From assembly GCA_964019415.1 (NCBI GenBank), contig OZ025881.1, positions 2,917,780 to 2,981,779 of the forward strand: 64,000 nucleotides of DNA. Direction: 5' to 3'. The notes beneath the pieces were generated by a model. That model was given only the letters and a program-made list of their open reading frames with translations. It was not told the DNA's origin and did not search any database. Below are positions 49,001 to 57,612 of the stretch, piece after piece (within the stretch, counting starts at the first letter, position 1; each line of letters begins with the position of its first letter). This stretch comes from Ianthella basta (lineage: Eukaryota > Porifera > Demospongiae > Verongiida > Ianthellidae). The translations under genes were made by a program, and so were the position numbers.

Positions 49001-49186
49001 AGGGACCATAGCAGAACTACTGGTCCAGGAATTTATCAGCCGGTTTGGGATGCCGTTAATAATTCACACTGACCAGGGGCGAAATTTTGAGTCAGCTTTA
49101 TTTGCTGAGATGTGCAAGTTACTAGACATCCAGAAGACCAGAACAACTCCCTACCATCCACAGTCAGATGGCATGGTTGAACGATT
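45981..49186 (+). CDS. pol of the outer Ty3/gypsy element, 5' part up to the inner insertion
   Basis: One open frame carries, in order, protease (VDTGSNISIV, about residue 70), reverse transcriptase (CVDYRKLNDVT near 400; VYLDDIL near 502), RNase H (DTDASSTGIGAVL near 648), the integrase zinc region (H-H-C-C, about 900-943) and the integrase catalytic core (IDVLGPLP, HTDQGRNFE, PYHPQSDGM). The frame has no ATG of its own near the start, in line with gag-pol frameshift expression. It is interrupted at 49187 by the inner element. Confidence 0.92.
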
Positions 49187-49421
49187 TGCAGCAAAGACCT
49201 AACACATCTATCCGTCTATTGGGATCAGACGTGTTGCTGTGTATTGTGTACTGTTGCTGTGATCTGTCCATGTCCTGTAATAACACAACATTGTACTTGT
49301 AGAGACTATTTAAGCTATGCATGAGCATCTTGATTAGAGTTGTTGTCATGAGATTAATCTTTGAGCGGTCAATCCAGTTACTGAGTTACTCGAGCGAGAC
49401 TGTGGGCATCCCGGTGTTACA
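49187..49421 (+). repeat. 5' LTR of the inner Ty3/gypsy element
   Basis: 235 bp from TGCAGCAAAG to GGTGTTACA; TATTTAAG near 49307 may act as a TATA box. Followed by TGGTAGCAGAGGG, a primer-binding-like site. Same as 53693-53927. Confidence 0.94.
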
Positions 49422-49458
49422 GTGGTAGCAGAGGGTGGTTCTTGAGCGACAGGGAGAG

Positions 49459-50289
49459 ATGGCATGGAAGCATGTGAGCCTGCCCCATCCCTTTTCGGAC
49501 GGAGACCCCGTAGAGTGGTTCAAGCGCTATGACATTTGTTGTAAGGCGAATGGTTGGGATGACGACGCCAGAGCTGCCAAACTGCCGACTCTATTGGAAG
49601 GAGAGGCGCTAGCTGTTTGGTCAGAGCTGAGTGAGCAAGACCAGAGTACGTACAGCACGGCTCGGCGGCGGATCAAGGAAGCGATGGCCCCCATCGCATT
49701 TGTTTCACTGAGTGGGTTCAACCAAAGGAAGCAACAGCCTGGAGAGGCACTATCCGTTTATCTTCACGAACTGAAGCGATTATTGGATCAAGCGATGCCA
49801 AACCTAGACGGTGCAACACGAAGCCAGCTGCTGTGCCACCAGTTCCTCAGTGGAATACCAGCAAAAATCAGCAGACAACTCAGAGCATCCGGTGAAGTTG
49901 ACGATCTGGAAAAAGTATTGGAACGCGCCAAGCTCCTGACGACCCTCGACGTTGAAGAAAAGGTAGCCGCGGTTAGTCAACAGACAGCCGCCGTGGAAGT
50001 ACAGGAGCTCAAGGATCAAATCGCCCTACTCACCGACCAAGTGGCAGCCATGAGGACACAGACGGATGCTCATCAATCGTCCCGCGGACGCCCAACAACT
50101 CCCCGCGGTCCACCAGTTTGCTATCGCTGCCAACAGCCAGGGCATTTACAGCGGAACTGTCCCTATCGTCGTCCAGCGCCAATCTGCTACGCATGCCAGC
50201 AGAGGGGACATATAGCCAGAAATTGCAGGCTGCAGGGAAACGACCAAGGGGCACCCAATTCGGGCCGTGGGCGTCCCCAGATGTATTAG
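49459..50289 (+). CDS. gag of the inner Ty3/gypsy element (276 aa)
   Basis: The first ATG in the open frame is 49459 (MAWKHVSLPHPFSDGDPVEW); eight codons upstream are open but lack an ATG. The gag core spans about residues 15-180 (SGFNQRKQQPGEALSVYLHE), followed by a Gln/Val-rich stretch and two CCHC knuckles (CYRCQQPGHLQRNC, CYACQQRGHIARNC) near the end. It overlaps pol, which is in the -1 frame. Confidence 0.9.
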   Translation: MAWKHVSLPHPFSDGDPVEWFKRYDICCKANGWDDDARAAKLPTLLEGEALAVWSELSEQDQSTYSTARRRIKEAMAPIAFVSLSGFNQRKQQPGEALSVYLHELKRLLDQAMPNLDGATRSQLLCHQFLSGIPAKISRQLRASGEVDDLEKVLERAKLLTTLDVEEKVAAVSQQTAAVEVQELKDQIALLTDQVAAMRTQTDAHQSSRGRPTTPRGPPVCYRCQQPGHLQRNCPYRRPAPICYACQQRGHIARNCRLQGNDQGAPNSGRGRPQMY

Positions 50290-53200
50290 GCCCTCCCAAA
50301 CCTGTTCCTTTTGATGTAGTAGTTGCAGCAGTACGGTCTAACACAGCCGTTGTCAGAGGAGAACTGGGATTGAGAAGTATGGACATGATGCTTGACTCAG
50401 GATCATCAGTGTCACTCATTCGGGAAGATGTCCTATCACAACTTTCTGAGGTTTGTTCAGCCCCTCCCAGAGAACTGAGACTGGTGACAGCAGCAGGTGA
50501 GGCCATTCCAGTTGCTGGATACGTTTCTGTGCCTGTGCAGTTAGGGCAAGTGAGGGTGATGCATCCTTTTGTTGTGGTGAAGTCACTTATTGCTGGGGTC
50601 ATTCTTGGAATTGATTTTCTCCAACAGCATGGGCTGGTGTTAGACTTTGCCCATTCCCCAATTAAAGTCCTACCCTATTGCCCTGAGAGTGAAAATTGTC
50701 ATGAGAACACCATTTGTGTTCCTCCAGACATGCAGGGTATTGCTAAAGAAGCAACCAAGGCAAGGGGTGAACTGGGAGCTATCATGTCTATAGGGGAATC
50801 CCCCGAGGATGTAGTCAATGACTGTGCAATTCCCAGACTGGACAAGACCAAAGTAATATCTTTTGAGTTGCCTTCATGCTCTTCAGTCGATGTCACATCG
50901 CTAATGAATGAATTCAAAGAGCTATTCCGGACTACCCCGGGGACTACGACAGTCACTCAGCATTTTATTCCAACATCGGGTCCCCCAGTGAAAATTCCAC
51001 CTAGACGAGTGCCCGCCAATTATCGGAAAGCAGTTGAAGAACAGCTCCAGTCAATGTTGAATGCTGGCATAATCGAGGAGAGCTCGAGCCCATGGATGGC
51101 CCCTGCTGTTTATGTACCCAAAAAGTCAGGAGAAATACGAATTTGCATAGACTACAGAGAATTGAATAAGAAGACCATTAAAGATGCCTATCCGCTACCA
51201 CGGCCAGACGAGGTGCAAGACAAGCTTCAGGGTTCAGCAGTCTTCTCGATCCTCGACCTACAGAGTGGGTATTGGCAGCTGCCAGTGCATCCCGCAGACA
51301 GACCCAAGACTGCATTCAGTCCTGGACCAGGTATGGGGCTGTTTCAATTCACTCGAATGCCATTTGGACTTTCCAATGCACCGGGATCCTTTCAACGGCT
51401 GATGGATAAAGTCTGTCGTGGCTTACCCTTTGTGACGACATATCTGGATGACCTTCTAATCCACTCAGCGACTATTGAGCAGCACAAAGCACACCTACGT
51501 GAAATCTTTGAGCGACTGCAACAGGCAGGGCTCACACTCCGGGGCAAGAAGTGTCGGTTGGGTTTGTCCAAAGTGGCCTACTTAGGCCATATCTTCTCAG
51601 CCGATGGAATGTCACCAGATGATCAAAAAAGTGAGGCCATCCGTTCTTGGCCTACACCGACCACACTGCAGGAGCTGAAGAGCTTCCTGGGACTGGCATC
51701 CTACTATCGCAGGTATGTGAAGAATTTTGCTGACATTGCAGCTCCGCTCAACCTGCTAACCCAGAAGGACAGTCCATTTGTGTGGGACTCATCTTGCCAG
51801 AATGCCTTTCAGCTGTTAAAGGAGAAACTGACTCAGGCCCCTATCCTGGCTTACCCCTGCTTTGGTGCAGATGCACCTATTTTCCACTTGCTGACAGATG
51901 CTAGTGCCTCAGGACTGGGAGCCATTCTAGAACAAGGTGGTCAGGTCATTGCATATGCGAGTCGGGCCCTCAGTGAAGCTGAAAAAAACTACAGTGTTAT
52001 CCAACGAGAATGCCTCGCTATTATGTATGGTGTGAAGCAGTTCCGCCACTACCTACTGGGCAGGTCCTTCAACCTGATTACTGACCATGCTCCACTTCAA
52101 TGGTTGTCAGGGCAGAAAATGGAAGGACTACTGGCTCGATGGGCACTGGCGCTACAGGAGTTTGATTTCCACATTGTCTATCGCAAAGGTGCACAACATG
52201 GGAATGTTGATGCTCTCTCCAGGCGAATGCCGCATGCCCATGTGAGTGCTGCCACATCTTGTGTTCCCTACCCCAAGGATGAACTGCAGCACAAACAGAA
52301 ACAGGATCCCCACATTCAAATAATTTGGCAAGCTCTCAAGTCCAACCAGATTCGTCCACAATCGGCCATGTGGCAGCAACAACCTCTTCGTAGGTATGGT
52401 CAGCTTTGGTCCCAACTTACCATGGTTGATGGTGTGGTCTGCCGCCAGTACAGACCAGGTCCCACTGAAGATATTGTGACGGTTCCAATCATTCCCATCA
52501 CCTTGCGACAATCCATGCTGCGGCAAGTTCATGATGCCCCTGGAGCTGGACACTTAGGCATAGACAAAACCTTGGAGAAAGCCCGTCAGCAGGGTTACTG
52601 GGTTTCTATGTATGAAGATGTTGTTAGACATTGTCAGGAGTGTTCCAGCTGTCAACAAGCAAAGCTGCCAAGTCCGTCCAAAGCACCTATGACAAGTATC
52701 CCCATTGGTCGCCCATGGCAGATGGTGGCAGTTGATGTCCTTGCAGTTCCCCCATCGTACAACCGTAACCGCTACTTGCTTGTCATACAAGATTACTTTA
52801 CAAAGTGGGTGGAGGCTGTCCCTCTTCCAGATCAGACGACGGATAGAATCACGAATGCATTGGTGCAGGTCTTCAGTACCTATGGTATGCCAGAAGTACT
52901 GCACTCTGACCAAGGCAAGAACTTTGAAAGCACCCTGTTGCAGCAGACTCTCACCACTTTTGGCATTCACAAATCACGTACAACAGCATATCATCCAGAA
53001 GGTGATGGAATGGTAGAACGCTTTAACCGTTCCTTGTTACAAATGCTGAGGGTGTATGTCACTGACCAGGCTGACTGGGAGCGATTCCTTCCCTTGATGC
53101 TCTTTGCATATCGCACCTCAGCTCACTCCTCTACAGGTATTTCCCCATTTGAACTTATGTTTGGGCGCTCTCCTCACTTCTCTGATTTGCCACCCATTTC

Positions 53201-53675
53201 TGCTTTCGATGCCGGTACTTATCAATGCCAGCTACGTACTAAGCTTGCACAACTGCAAGACTTAGTGGATGCTTCTCTGACGCAGGCGGGTGCTCGCCAG
53301 AAGCATGCATTTGATCAGGGCTGCCAGCCTCGTTCATTTGAACTTGGAGAACCTGTGTGGTTATCCATACCTACAGCAGGAAAACTGAGTCCTCGGTGGG
53401 AGGGGGGATGGATGATTCAAACACAGAAGGGTCCCTCAACATATGGCATCACAGATGGATCCAGAGAGAAAGTTGTTCACATCAACAGGCTACAACGTCG
53501 GGTTCAACCCAGCAAGTCACCTGCAAAGCCAACTCTCACAGGCCCAAGAGCGCCTCCCTGGCAGCCACCATTGGTTGACCATGATGAGATCCTCCTGGAA
53601 GACATATCACAGCAGCGCCGTTACCCGCAACGGACAAGAAGACCACCAGATCGCTTGCAGCTCGGGACGAGCTGA
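50118..53675 (+). CDS. pol of the inner Ty3/gypsy element (about 1185 codons)
   Basis: Protease (MLDSGSSVSLI near residue 90), reverse transcriptase (CIDYRELNKKT near 340; TYLDDLLIHS near 441), RNase H (LTDASASGLGAIL near 591), integrase zinc region (about 803-848) and core (VAVDVLAVPPS, LHSDQGKNFES, AYHPEGDGMVERF). A GPY/F-like end (KLSPRWEGGWMI) is followed by a basic C terminus. It ends at 53675, just before a purine tract (AGGGGGGACATA) and the 3' LTR. Open throughout. Confidence 0.93.
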   Translation: MLSLPTARAFTAELSLSSSSANLLRMPAEGTYSQKLQAAGKRPRGTQFGPWASPDVLGPPKPVPFDVVVAAVRSNTAVVRGELGLRSMDMMLDSGSSVSLIREDVLSQLSEVCSAPPRELRLVTAAGEAIPVAGYVSVPVQLGQVRVMHPFVVVKSLIAGVILGIDFLQQHGLVLDFAHSPIKVLPYCPESENCHENTICVPPDMQGIAKEATKARGELGAIMSIGESPEDVVNDCAIPRLDKTKVISFELPSCSSVDVTSLMNEFKELFRTTPGTTTVTQHFIPTSGPPVKIPPRRVPANYRKAVEEQLQSMLNAGIIEESSSPWMAPAVYVPKKSGEIRICIDYRELNKKTIKDAYPLPRPDEVQDKLQGSAVFSILDLQSGYWQLPVHPADRPKTAFSPGPGMGLFQFTRMPFGLSNAPGSFQRLMDKVCRGLPFVTTYLDDLLIHSATIEQHKAHLREIFERLQQAGLTLRGKKCRLGLSKVAYLGHIFSADGMSPDDQKSEAIRSWPTPTTLQELKSFLGLASYYRRYVKNFADIAAPLNLLTQKDSPFVWDSSCQNAFQLLKEKLTQAPILAYPCFGADAPIFHLLTDASASGLGAILEQGGQVIAYASRALSEAEKNYSVIQRECLAIMYGVKQFRHYLLGRSFNLITDHAPLQWLSGQKMEGLLARWALALQEFDFHIVYRKGAQHGNVDALSRRMPHAHVSAATSCVPYPKDELQHKQKQDPHIQIIWQALKSNQIRPQSAMWQQQPLRRYGQLWSQLTMVDGVVCRQYRPGPTEDIVTVPIIPITLRQSMLRQVHDAPGAGHLGIDKTLEKARQQGYWVSMYEDVVRHCQECSSCQQAKLPSPSKAPMTSIPIGRPWQMVAVDVLAVPPSYNRNRYLLVIQDYFTKWVEAVPLPDQTTDRITNALVQVFSTYGMPEVLHSDQGKNFESTLLQQTLTTFGIHKSRTTAYHPEGDGMVERFNRSLLQMLRVYVTDQADWERFLPLMLFAYRTSAHSSTGISPFELMFGRSPHFSDLPPISAFDAGTYQCQLRTKLAQLQDLVDASLTQAGARQKHAFDQGCQPRSFELGEPVWLSIPTAGKLSPRWEGGWMIQTQKGPSTYGITDGSREKVVHINRLQRRVQPSKSPAKPTLTGPRAPPWQPPLVDHDEILLEDISQQRRYPQRTRRPPDRLQLGTS

Positions 53676-53692
53676 GTCCTAGGGGGGACATA

Positions 53693-53927
53693 TGCAGCAA
53701 AGACCTAACACATCTATCCGTCTATTGGGATCAGACGTGTTGCTGTGTATTGTGTACTGTTGCTGTGATCTGTCCATGTCCTGTAATAACACAACATTGT
53801 ACTTGTAGAGACTATTTAAGCTATGCATGAGCATCTTGATTAGAGTTGTTGTCATGAGATTAATCTTTGAGCGGTCAATCCAGTTACTGAGTTACTCGAG
53901 CGAGACTGTGGGCATCCCGGTGTTACA
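53693..53927 (+). repeat. 3' LTR of the inner Ty3/gypsy element
   Basis: Same 235 bp as 49187-49421, no difference noticed by eye. Confidence 0.94.
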
Positions 53928-53931
53928 GATT

Positions 53932-54613
53932 CAATAGGACCTTGGAAGCCTTACTTTCTAAGTTCGTTGATCACAACCAGAAGGACTGGGACGAGCACCT
54001 CCAGATTCTCCTAATGTCCTACCGTTCAGCCGTCCATGAGAGTACTGGTTGCTCTCCAGCCAAGCTGATGATGGGGAGAGAACTGACTCTGCCAGTTGAC
54101 TTGACATTTGGTAGACCTGAAGAAGAGGAGCCTCAGACAACTGTGGAGTACACCAATGCCCTGCACGAGCGACTTGAGAGGGTCCATGACTTTGCCAGAA
54201 ACCATCTCAAGCTGGTGACGGACAGAATGCGGCAGAGGTACGACTCGTCACCGGAGTGTCACAGGCTGCAACCAGGTGACGCAGTCTGGCTCCACAACCC
54301 ACAGCGGACTAAAGGCCTTTCCCCTAAGCTTCAACGCCCATGGCAGGGCCCTTTCACCGTCATTAAACGGATCAATGATGTAGTCTACAGGATCAAGCTC
54401 AGTCCAACTGCAAAGCCAAAAGTGGTTCACAGAAATAGACTGTGGAGCTATACTGGGGCTAGCCCTCCAACCTGGTTCCGGGCCCAGGAGCAAACAGTTT
54501 CAGCGCCCTGCACCACTACTGATCCTCAGGCTGATTCGGTACCTAGGGACTCATCAAGCCAACCGAGAAGGAGCAGTCGGACCAGACGCCCTCCTGATCG
54601 TTATCACAGTTGA
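53932..54613 (+). CDS. pol of the outer Ty3/gypsy element, 3' part after the inner insertion
   Basis: About 223 codons with the integrase C-terminal region: SYRSAVHESTGCSPAKLMMG, LTLPVDLTFGRP, then LQPGDAVWLHNPQRTKGLSP and KLQRPWQGPFTVIKRINDVV (GPY/F module). Ends at 54613, ahead of the purine tract and 3' LTR. Listed as a separate piece because the inner element lies between it and 45981-49186. Confidence 0.9.
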
Positions 54614-54653
54614 TTGAGGAACCAAACCCAGTGTGAAGTTAAGGAGGGGAGAG

Positions 54654-54921
54654 TGTTGTGAAGGCATGTCTCCCAGAGGCTCCGATCACCTGCTGTCATG
54701 TAACAATGTGTCATGTAACAATGTGTAGTGCCACTTTGTCTAGAACTTTCGACACATGCATCTATAAAAGATCACCTCCTCCCTTTGTAACTGCTGCTGT
54801 TGTTGTTCAATAAAGCTCCCTGGTTCCCGTTACCAGTGTCCGTTCGCGTAGTGCCTGTCCCTTACCCTGTCCTCGCTGTCTGGACTTGTCCCATGTACCC
54901 CGTGCCCACGACAACGGTACA
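54654..54921 (+). repeat. 3' LTR of the outer Ty3/gypsy element
   Basis: 268 bp, identical by eye to 44484-44751, followed by the target duplication ATAT. Confidence 0.95.
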
Positions 54922-55002
54922 ATATTCACTCTTGTTGAAACCACAAGTGTTTCACTGGTGGGGGATACAAGAGTGACTAGTCATCCTGCATTCCATCAGT
55001 AC

Positions 55003-55047
55003 GCCACACTGATGAGCCCCAATCAGGGAGAAACAGCTGTCTGTGGC
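55003..55047 (+). ncRNA. Hammerhead ribozyme candidate
   Basis: All invariant core bases are present: CTGATGA (55009-55015), GAAA (55030-55033), T-C before the cut (55040-55041). Stem I is six perfect pairs, GCCACA (55003-55008) with TGTGGC (55042-55047). Stem II is CCC (55017-55019) with GGG (55026-55028), closed toward the core by a G-A pair (55016, 55029). Stem III is the palindrome ACAGCTGT (55033-55040): two pairs with a 4-base loop in one molecule, or four pairs in a dimer. Predicted self-cleavage is after C55041. It lies in a 0.4-kb mobile unit, the usual setting of such motifs in animal retroelements. Activity is untested. Confidence 0.68.
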
Positions 55048-55434
55048 TCTTCCATCTCTGTAGGATGACTAGTAATGGGGGAGGGCGATCGCTGGTTGCC
55101 ATAAATAGGACTCCGGCCCCCCAGCCTCCTGAGACACTTCGGTGTAGAAGGCTGGTAGGCGTAATATCCAGTGATTAACCCTTGTTCATCTATGTATATA
55201 TACATAATATTGTATTTATAATTATGCTTGTATTCATCACATGCAGATGGCTTGAACATACGTACATGAATGAAAATGAATATGAATACATTCAATCCAA
55301 TAGACTTGCATTGCCATGGACATATTCCTATAATTATATATGTACATTGAAATTATAATTTTTGTACATATGTAGCTAGTGCCTCTGTTTGCATCAACAG
55401 TTAGAGTTACTATGAATATATCAGATCATTGTAG

Positions 55435-55711
55435 CTAATCTTCACTCTCAGTCTGCTCAGTCTTCATAGTTGGTTGCACTGAACTTGCCTGTCCTTCACC
55501 ACTATTGTCATCTTCGGTAGTTCCTTCTTGTTTCGGCTCTTCAACACTCTTTGGTGGCTCTTGCAACTCCACTCCTGTGCCACTGGCAGTGGCCTCTCCT
55601 GTCTGCTGTTCCATCTCACTAGGTCCATACTCCCTCCAAATGTCAGGTGAGATGTAGTCCTTGAGCAGGTTACAGCTGATCTCCCACAGCTGCTCCTGGT
55701 GGACCAGGTTC
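55435..55711 (-). pseudogene. Orphan copy of the dehydrogenase last exon
   Basis: A complete 277-nt last exon with acceptor (CACAG before 55711), [20 protein letters not shown] and the acidic tail down to a TAG at 55435. It is open from end to end and most like gene D. Exon 7 is missing: the homologous intron 7 stops at about 56940 and runs into the 3'-flank repeat of gene E. It lies downstream of gene E, so it is either a relic or a possible alternative last exon of E. Confidence 0.7.
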
Positions 55712-56021
55712 CTGTGTCATGCACGGATGAGACAGATAAGATTGCAGATATATATAATTTATATAAAATTATATTATATTGTTATACATATAATATTTAT
55801 ACAGTGCAAGTTATGCATATATACATAACATATATATTAATAGGAGAATGTTGAGAAATAATGGCTGAGGCAGTGTATGTGTCCTGCCACGAAAGGCGAA
55901 ATCAGACAGGATGGATGTATAGCTGGTATGCAGCAGGATTGAAATTATGTTTAGCCGTTGACTGCATGGGGTATAGCTAGGAAACTTGCCTACTTGGCAC
56001 TGTAATGAGCCATTGCTAGCT

Positions 56022-56231
56022 TCAGAAAGGGGTTGGTTCTCTAATACCAGCTTCACAACAGGGTTGAAAACCTTGCCGACGTTTCGACCAGATGCTCTGG
56101 TCTTCTTCGCCCTGAAGAAGACCAGAGCATGTGGTCAAAACGTCGGCAAGGTATTCAACCCTGTTGTGAAGCTGGTATTAGAGAACCAACCCCTTTCTGA
56201 TGCCTGACCCAGCTGAGAAGCCCTCACTTCA
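56022..56231. mobile_element. 210-bp foldback element with degenerate hammerhead arms
   Basis: Arms of about 85 bp from TCAGAAAGGGGTTGGTTCTC are mirrored to GAGAACCAACCCCTTTCTGA at 56200, plus a 31-bp right extension. ATTGCTAGCT flanks it (56012-56021, 56232-56241); the paralogous intron of D has one copy (about 31023-31032), so the insertion is proven by an empty site. The minus arm reads GAAGA, a perfect stem II (GACCAGA with TCTGGTC), GAAACGTC, GGC; the plus arm has CTGAAGA (56112-56118) and AAAACGTC. The order matches the hammerhead-like motif at 108-152 with core changes. A Penelope-like remnant is plausible. Confidence 0.55.
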
Positions 56232-57612
56232 ATTGCTAGCTTGAACGCCCAGTGGAGACGACCTGGCCTGTGTGGTCCTTGTAGAGCCAACTGGTCCAGT
56301 TCACCCTCACTCATGATCCTGACAGGTGCACTGTCCAGTGGAATCGTAGTAGGCACAAAGCTTAAAGCCAGCGGCATTGCAGACTGCTGCAGCTGACTAG
56401 GCTTGTGCTGAGAGACAGCATGCATGCAATTGCACAATGCAGCTATGAACACGACGTACCAAAACTATTGCACAATGCAACGTATGTACCATATATGGTC
56501 TGGACACGACGTACCAAATCTTTCCACCCAGAAGAGAGGGGCAAGCGAAGGTGGGGGGGTAAGAATATTGCAATACAAAGTGCTATAGTGCAAACATACA
56601 TACTATATATAACTAAACTGATTCCAGTTTCTAGTTTTAGTTGTGAATCAAGGTGAAGCGTATACCAACACTAGTGACCTTAATACGATGGTCAAATGAA
56701 AACCACTTTGCACACTAATTGTTAATACACCTGTTCCCAATTTGTGTTCAAGCCCTTAATTTTCATTGCTACTACCACAGCACACATGCATGCACATTTC
56801 ACTGCAGTAGCCTACTGCTGAGCTAGGTGTTGATATGTAGGTGGGTAATGTCTCTGGCTCTCTTTCATTTTAGTTTGATGACTGCATGAGGGAGATGATT
56901 TAGAGTTGCCACCTATAAAGCTCCACTGCCCACTTTGCCTGCTAGTGTGGTGTGAGAAAGAAAACGAGACCCTATTCTCTCTTACATCTAACAATGCATT
57001 CGGATCTGATCCAGTAGCCACTCCTCACACAACTATAATTATAATATGAACATGACCCTGGGCCAGGCCAGTGTGTATAGGGTATGCCCTAATTATGCAA
57101 TTCAGAAGCTGGGAGAAAACTGATCATGCAAGTTGTAGAGCTTTGCCAGCTGAATTGGTGAATCTATAAGTGAAGTACCAGGAGCTCAAGGTATACACCT
57201 AGTCCTGGTAATGATAACCTGCATATGTATGTGGAGGGACTGGACTGGAATTTATGAGTTTGGAGCACGTACCTTTGACGTGTGCATTTGTGCTTAATGT
57301 AATATTAACTCCACTTCTATAATTATTATGTCCTGCATTTTAATTAAGTTAGTTGACACTCTCAAATGCCACATCCTTTCATGTACACATAACTATGTAT
57401 GCTTGCATTGATTACATGTAGATGGCTTGAACATACATGAATAAATGCAGTTGGATATGAACACATTCAAGCCAATAGGCTTGCATTGCCATGGCTACAT
57501 TCTTATTTATGTATGTACATAGAAATAAAATGTTTTTGTACATACTTAGCTACTGGCCCTGCTTGCATCAACTACTAGAGTTACTATGAATATGTATATG
57601 AGAGCGTTGTAG

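Larger units (their letters stand above)
49187..53927 (+). mobile_element. Young, apparently whole Ty3/gypsy element (inner), nested
   Basis: About 4.7 kb, LTR-gag-pol-LTR, inserted in the integrase region of the outer element with the 4-bp duplication GATT (49183-49186 and 53928-53931). The 235-bp LTRs look identical, so it is at most slightly younger than the outer insertion. It is a different family: LTRs, primer-site sequence and proteins do not match the outer one. No breaks were seen in its open frames. Confidence 0.95.
44484..54921 (+). mobile_element. Young Ty3/gypsy LTR retrotransposon (outer), split by a second one
   Basis: LTR-gag-pol-LTR, about 5.7 kb without the inner insertion, flanked by the 4-bp duplication ATAT (44480-44483 and 54922-54925). 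The two 268-bp LTRs look identical by eye, so the insertion is very recent. A TGG-starting primer-binding-like site follows the 5' LTR, and a purine tract (about 54640-54653) precedes the 3' LTR. Pol order is protease, RT, RNase H, integrase, which defines Ty3/gypsy. The one break seen is the insertion of the inner element in the integrase region. Confidence 0.95.
44351..55191 (+). mobile_element. Small hammerhead-bearing unit split by a Ty3/gypsy insertion
   Basis: GGCGTAATATCCAGTGATTA stands at 44351 and again at 55158, each followed by a CC(T/C)TTGTTCA tail, forming direct terminal repeats of about 31 bp. The outside sequence ATGTATATA is found on both sides (44342-44350 and 55192-55200), a 9-bp target duplication; the joined flanks read like the paralogous flank near 30205-30240. 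Without the Ty3/gypsy insertion the unit is only about 0.4 kb (44351-44483 plus 54926-55191). It encodes no protein and contains the hammerhead motif at 55003-55047. Its right part is similar to intron 7 of the dehydrogenase genes. A retrozyme-like or Penelope-derived unit is the best guess. Confidence 0.5.
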
